Shown here in pieces: positions 5,770 through 6,789 of a stretch of 6,789 nt of DNA. Location of the stretch: positions 1-6,789 of the forward strand of contig CAZOAR010000079.1 in assembly GCA_964577985.1 (NCBI GenBank). The letters are read 5' to 3'. A program made the translations under genes and the position numbers. Each line of letters starts with the position of its first letter. Position 1 is the first letter of the stretch. This DNA is from CAZOAR01 sp964577985 (GTDB taxonomy: Bacteria; Gemmatimonadota; CAZMKB01; CAZNLH01). The notes below the pieces were generated by a model. That model saw only the letters and a list, made by a program, of their open reading frames with translations, did no database searches and had not been told where the DNA came from.

Positions 5770-6593
5770 ATGAAAGAGGCATCGAAAGCGAAAAGAAGGC
5801 TCTCGGCGGTGAGGCCTTCAGTCGTGAGGAGGACTCCGCCGGCACAGAGATGACATTCCTTGCTCACCTGGAGGAACTGCGCTGGCGGATACTCTGGAGT
5901 TTTGGATCCGTCCTCCTCGGGACCGTGATTGGATTCGTGCTGACGCAGCGAATAGGTGTTATTGACTTTCTGATTTCTCCCGTCGCGGATTACCTGGACG
6001 AAGGAAAGCTTGCGTTCCTCAGCCCTACAGAGCCCTTCTTTGTCACGTTCAAGATTGCGTTTTTTCTTGGTATTATTATTTCGCTCCCGGTTATCTTCTA
6101 TCATTTCTGGGCGTTCATAGCGCCAGCCCTCCTGCGAAAAGAGAAGAGGATGTTCTTACCCGCGATCCTCGCCTCCGTGGTACTTTTCTCCGTCGGAGTT
6201 TTTATGGCATACGGGGTTGTCCTCCCGCTGGGCCTCAAGTTCCTTCTGAGCTTTCAGACGTCGAGCCTTAAGCCGATGATAACAATCGGGGAGTATCTGA
6301 GTTTTGCCACCAGGATCTCGCTTGCCTTCGGACTGGTCTTCGAACTTCCTCTGGTGGTCGGCATCTTCTCCTGGCTGGGCATCCTGACACCCGCCTTCAT
6401 GCGCCAGAAAAGGCGCCACTCATACGTCATTATCTTCATTCTTTCAGCGCTTCTCACGCCCGCCGATGCGGCGAGCATGATAATGATGGCCATTCCACTT
6501 CTTCTCCTCTTCGAGTCGAGCATCTATCTCTCGGTTGTTATAACGCGAAAGAGAAAACGAAATGAGGCGGCGCGTCTCGAAGAAGAGGGTTGA
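5766..6593 (+). CDS. tatC: TatC, core subunit of the twin-arginine protein translocase
   Basis: A 275-residue polytopic inner-membrane protein, the receptor for twin-arginine signal peptides in the Tat pathway for folded proteins. The family N-terminal motif MTFLAHLEELRWRI is at residues 29-42, with E37 matching the signal-peptide-binding glutamate of the HLxELR motif. HFWAFIAPALLRKEKR (113-128) contains the second conserved site, with E126. Six membrane segments lie at about 43-60, 93-116, 130-152, 180-203, 218-231 and 236-258. The LTPADAASMIMMAIPLLLLFE stretch (230-250) is also typical, and the C-terminus is basic. A 28-residue charged extension precedes the core; ATG at 5850 is an alternative start, but the ATGA overlap with nrdR favours 5766 despite a weak ribosome binding site. 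No tatA/tatB gene is in the window, so those subunits must be encoded elsewhere. Confidence 0.96.
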   Translation: MNERGIESEKKALGGEAFSREEDSAGTEMTFLAHLEELRWRILWSFGSVLLGTVIGFVLTQRIGVIDFLISPVADYLDEGKLAFLSPTEPFFVTFKIAFFLGIIISLPVIFYHFWAFIAPALLRKEKRMFLPAILASVVLFSVGVFMAYGVVLPLGLKFLLSFQTSSLKPMITIGEYLSFATRISLAFGLVFELPLVVGIFSWLGILTPAFMRQKRRHSYVIIFILSALLTPADAASMIMMAIPLLLLFESSIYLSVVITRKRKRNEAARLEEEG

Positions 6594-6612
6594 AAAGCCT
6601 TTCTGGTCTGAC

Positions 6613-6789
6613 ATGAATAACCTCAGTCGATATTCCTTTTTCTCCTGCCTCATCCTGCTCCTCACGTTCTGCCTGCTGCCGGGGGGAGCAGAGGCGTCCG
6701 GGGCCTCTACCGACACGACTTCCGCCGCTCAGGACACACTTCAGATTCCGGAGGCCAGGTCCGACTCTCTCGCTCAGGACACACTTCAG
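6613..6789 (+). CDS. Secreted or envelope protein of unknown function, N-terminal part only
   Basis: The frame is open from ATG 6613 to the window end (59 codons). The start reads as a Sec signal peptide: one Arg in the n-region, a hydrophobic core (about residues 8-22) and a likely signal peptidase I site after AEA (residue 28). The exported part begins with a Ser/Thr/Asp/Gln-rich, low-complexity stretch in which AQDTLQ occurs twice, 15 residues apart. An in-frame ATG at 6562 would add 17 basic residues (MRRRVSKKRVEKPFWSD) and overlap tatC by 32 bases; it has the purine stretch GAAAGAG 8 bases upstream, while 6613 has no clear ribosome binding site, so the start is undecided. The gene follows tatC by 19 bases (start 6613). 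There is no recognisable domain in the visible part; such linkers often precede an outer-membrane domain, but that is inference. Confidence 0.72.
   Translation, partial: MNNLSRYSFFSCLILLLTFCLLPGGAEASGASTDTTSAAQDTLQIPEARSDSLAQDTLQ
6726..6789 (+). repeat. 19-nt perfect direct repeat, 45-nt period, within the right-edge gene
   Basis: CGCTCAGGACACACTTCAG occurs at 6726-6744 and 6771-6789, exactly 45 bases (15 codons) apart, so the reading frame is kept and both copies encode AQDTLQ. The second copy ends at the window edge, so the array may continue. The bases between copies encode IPEARSDSL. It looks like an in-frame tandem repeat in a low-complexity linker. Confidence 0.85.

Noticed and set aside
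1..6789. Mobile element, CRISPR array or defence system
   Set aside because: No transposase, integrase, terminal inverted repeats, spaced repeat array or nuclease/effector gene was found; the only direct repeat is the in-frame pair at the right edge.

Overview
The window reads as one stretch of ordinary, densely packed chromosomal genes from a Gram-negative (diderm) bacterium, all on the + strand. It carries the Tol envelope machinery, an outer-membrane-type lipoprotein with a lipobox, and a Sec-type signal peptide on a TatC-linked gene. Base composition is moderately GC-rich by eye. No gene here fixes the taxon. The gene order (epimerase, tolQRAB, cpoB, nrdR, tatC) and the divergence from enterobacterial proteins suggest an uncultivated or little-studied diderm lineage, possibly of the FCB type; that placement is inference only.

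Layout. 1-54 is probably the last codons of an upstream gene. 142-1092 encodes a GalE-like NAD-dependent sugar epimerase. It overlaps by an ATGA junction with tolQ (1089-1793), which overlaps in the same way with tolR (1790-2209). After 12 bases comes a short TolA/TonB-like protein (2222-2860), then tolB directly abutting it (2861-4249), then, by another ATGA overlap, a CpoB/YbgF-like lipoprotein (4246-5040). A 231-base gap (5041-5271) holds a possible weak terminator and a clean hairpin. A second cluster follows: nrdR (5272-5769), ATGA-overlapping tatC (5766-6593), and the start of a secreted or envelope protein of unknown function (6613 to the window end) with a 45-nt-period repeat.

How the genes work together. 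TolQ and TolR form the proton-driven inner-membrane motor. TolA is the arm that crosses the periplasm. TolB is the periplasmic propeller that normally shuttles between TolA and Pal, and CpoB normally links Tol energetics to peptidoglycan synthesis. Together they keep the outer membrane attached and drive its constriction at division. pal, which normally lies between tolB and cpoB, is absent from this locus. The epimerase probably supplies UDP-sugars for surface polysaccharide. TatC exports folded proteins, and NrdR represses ribonucleotide reductase genes; its pairing with tatC looks like linkage, not shared function.

I see no mobile element, CRISPR array, RNA gene, phage gene or defence system, and no convincing candidate for an undescribed system. 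The points most worth a second look are the missing pal with a lipidated CpoB, the short TolA, the nrdR leader hairpin and the repeat-bearing gene at the right edge.
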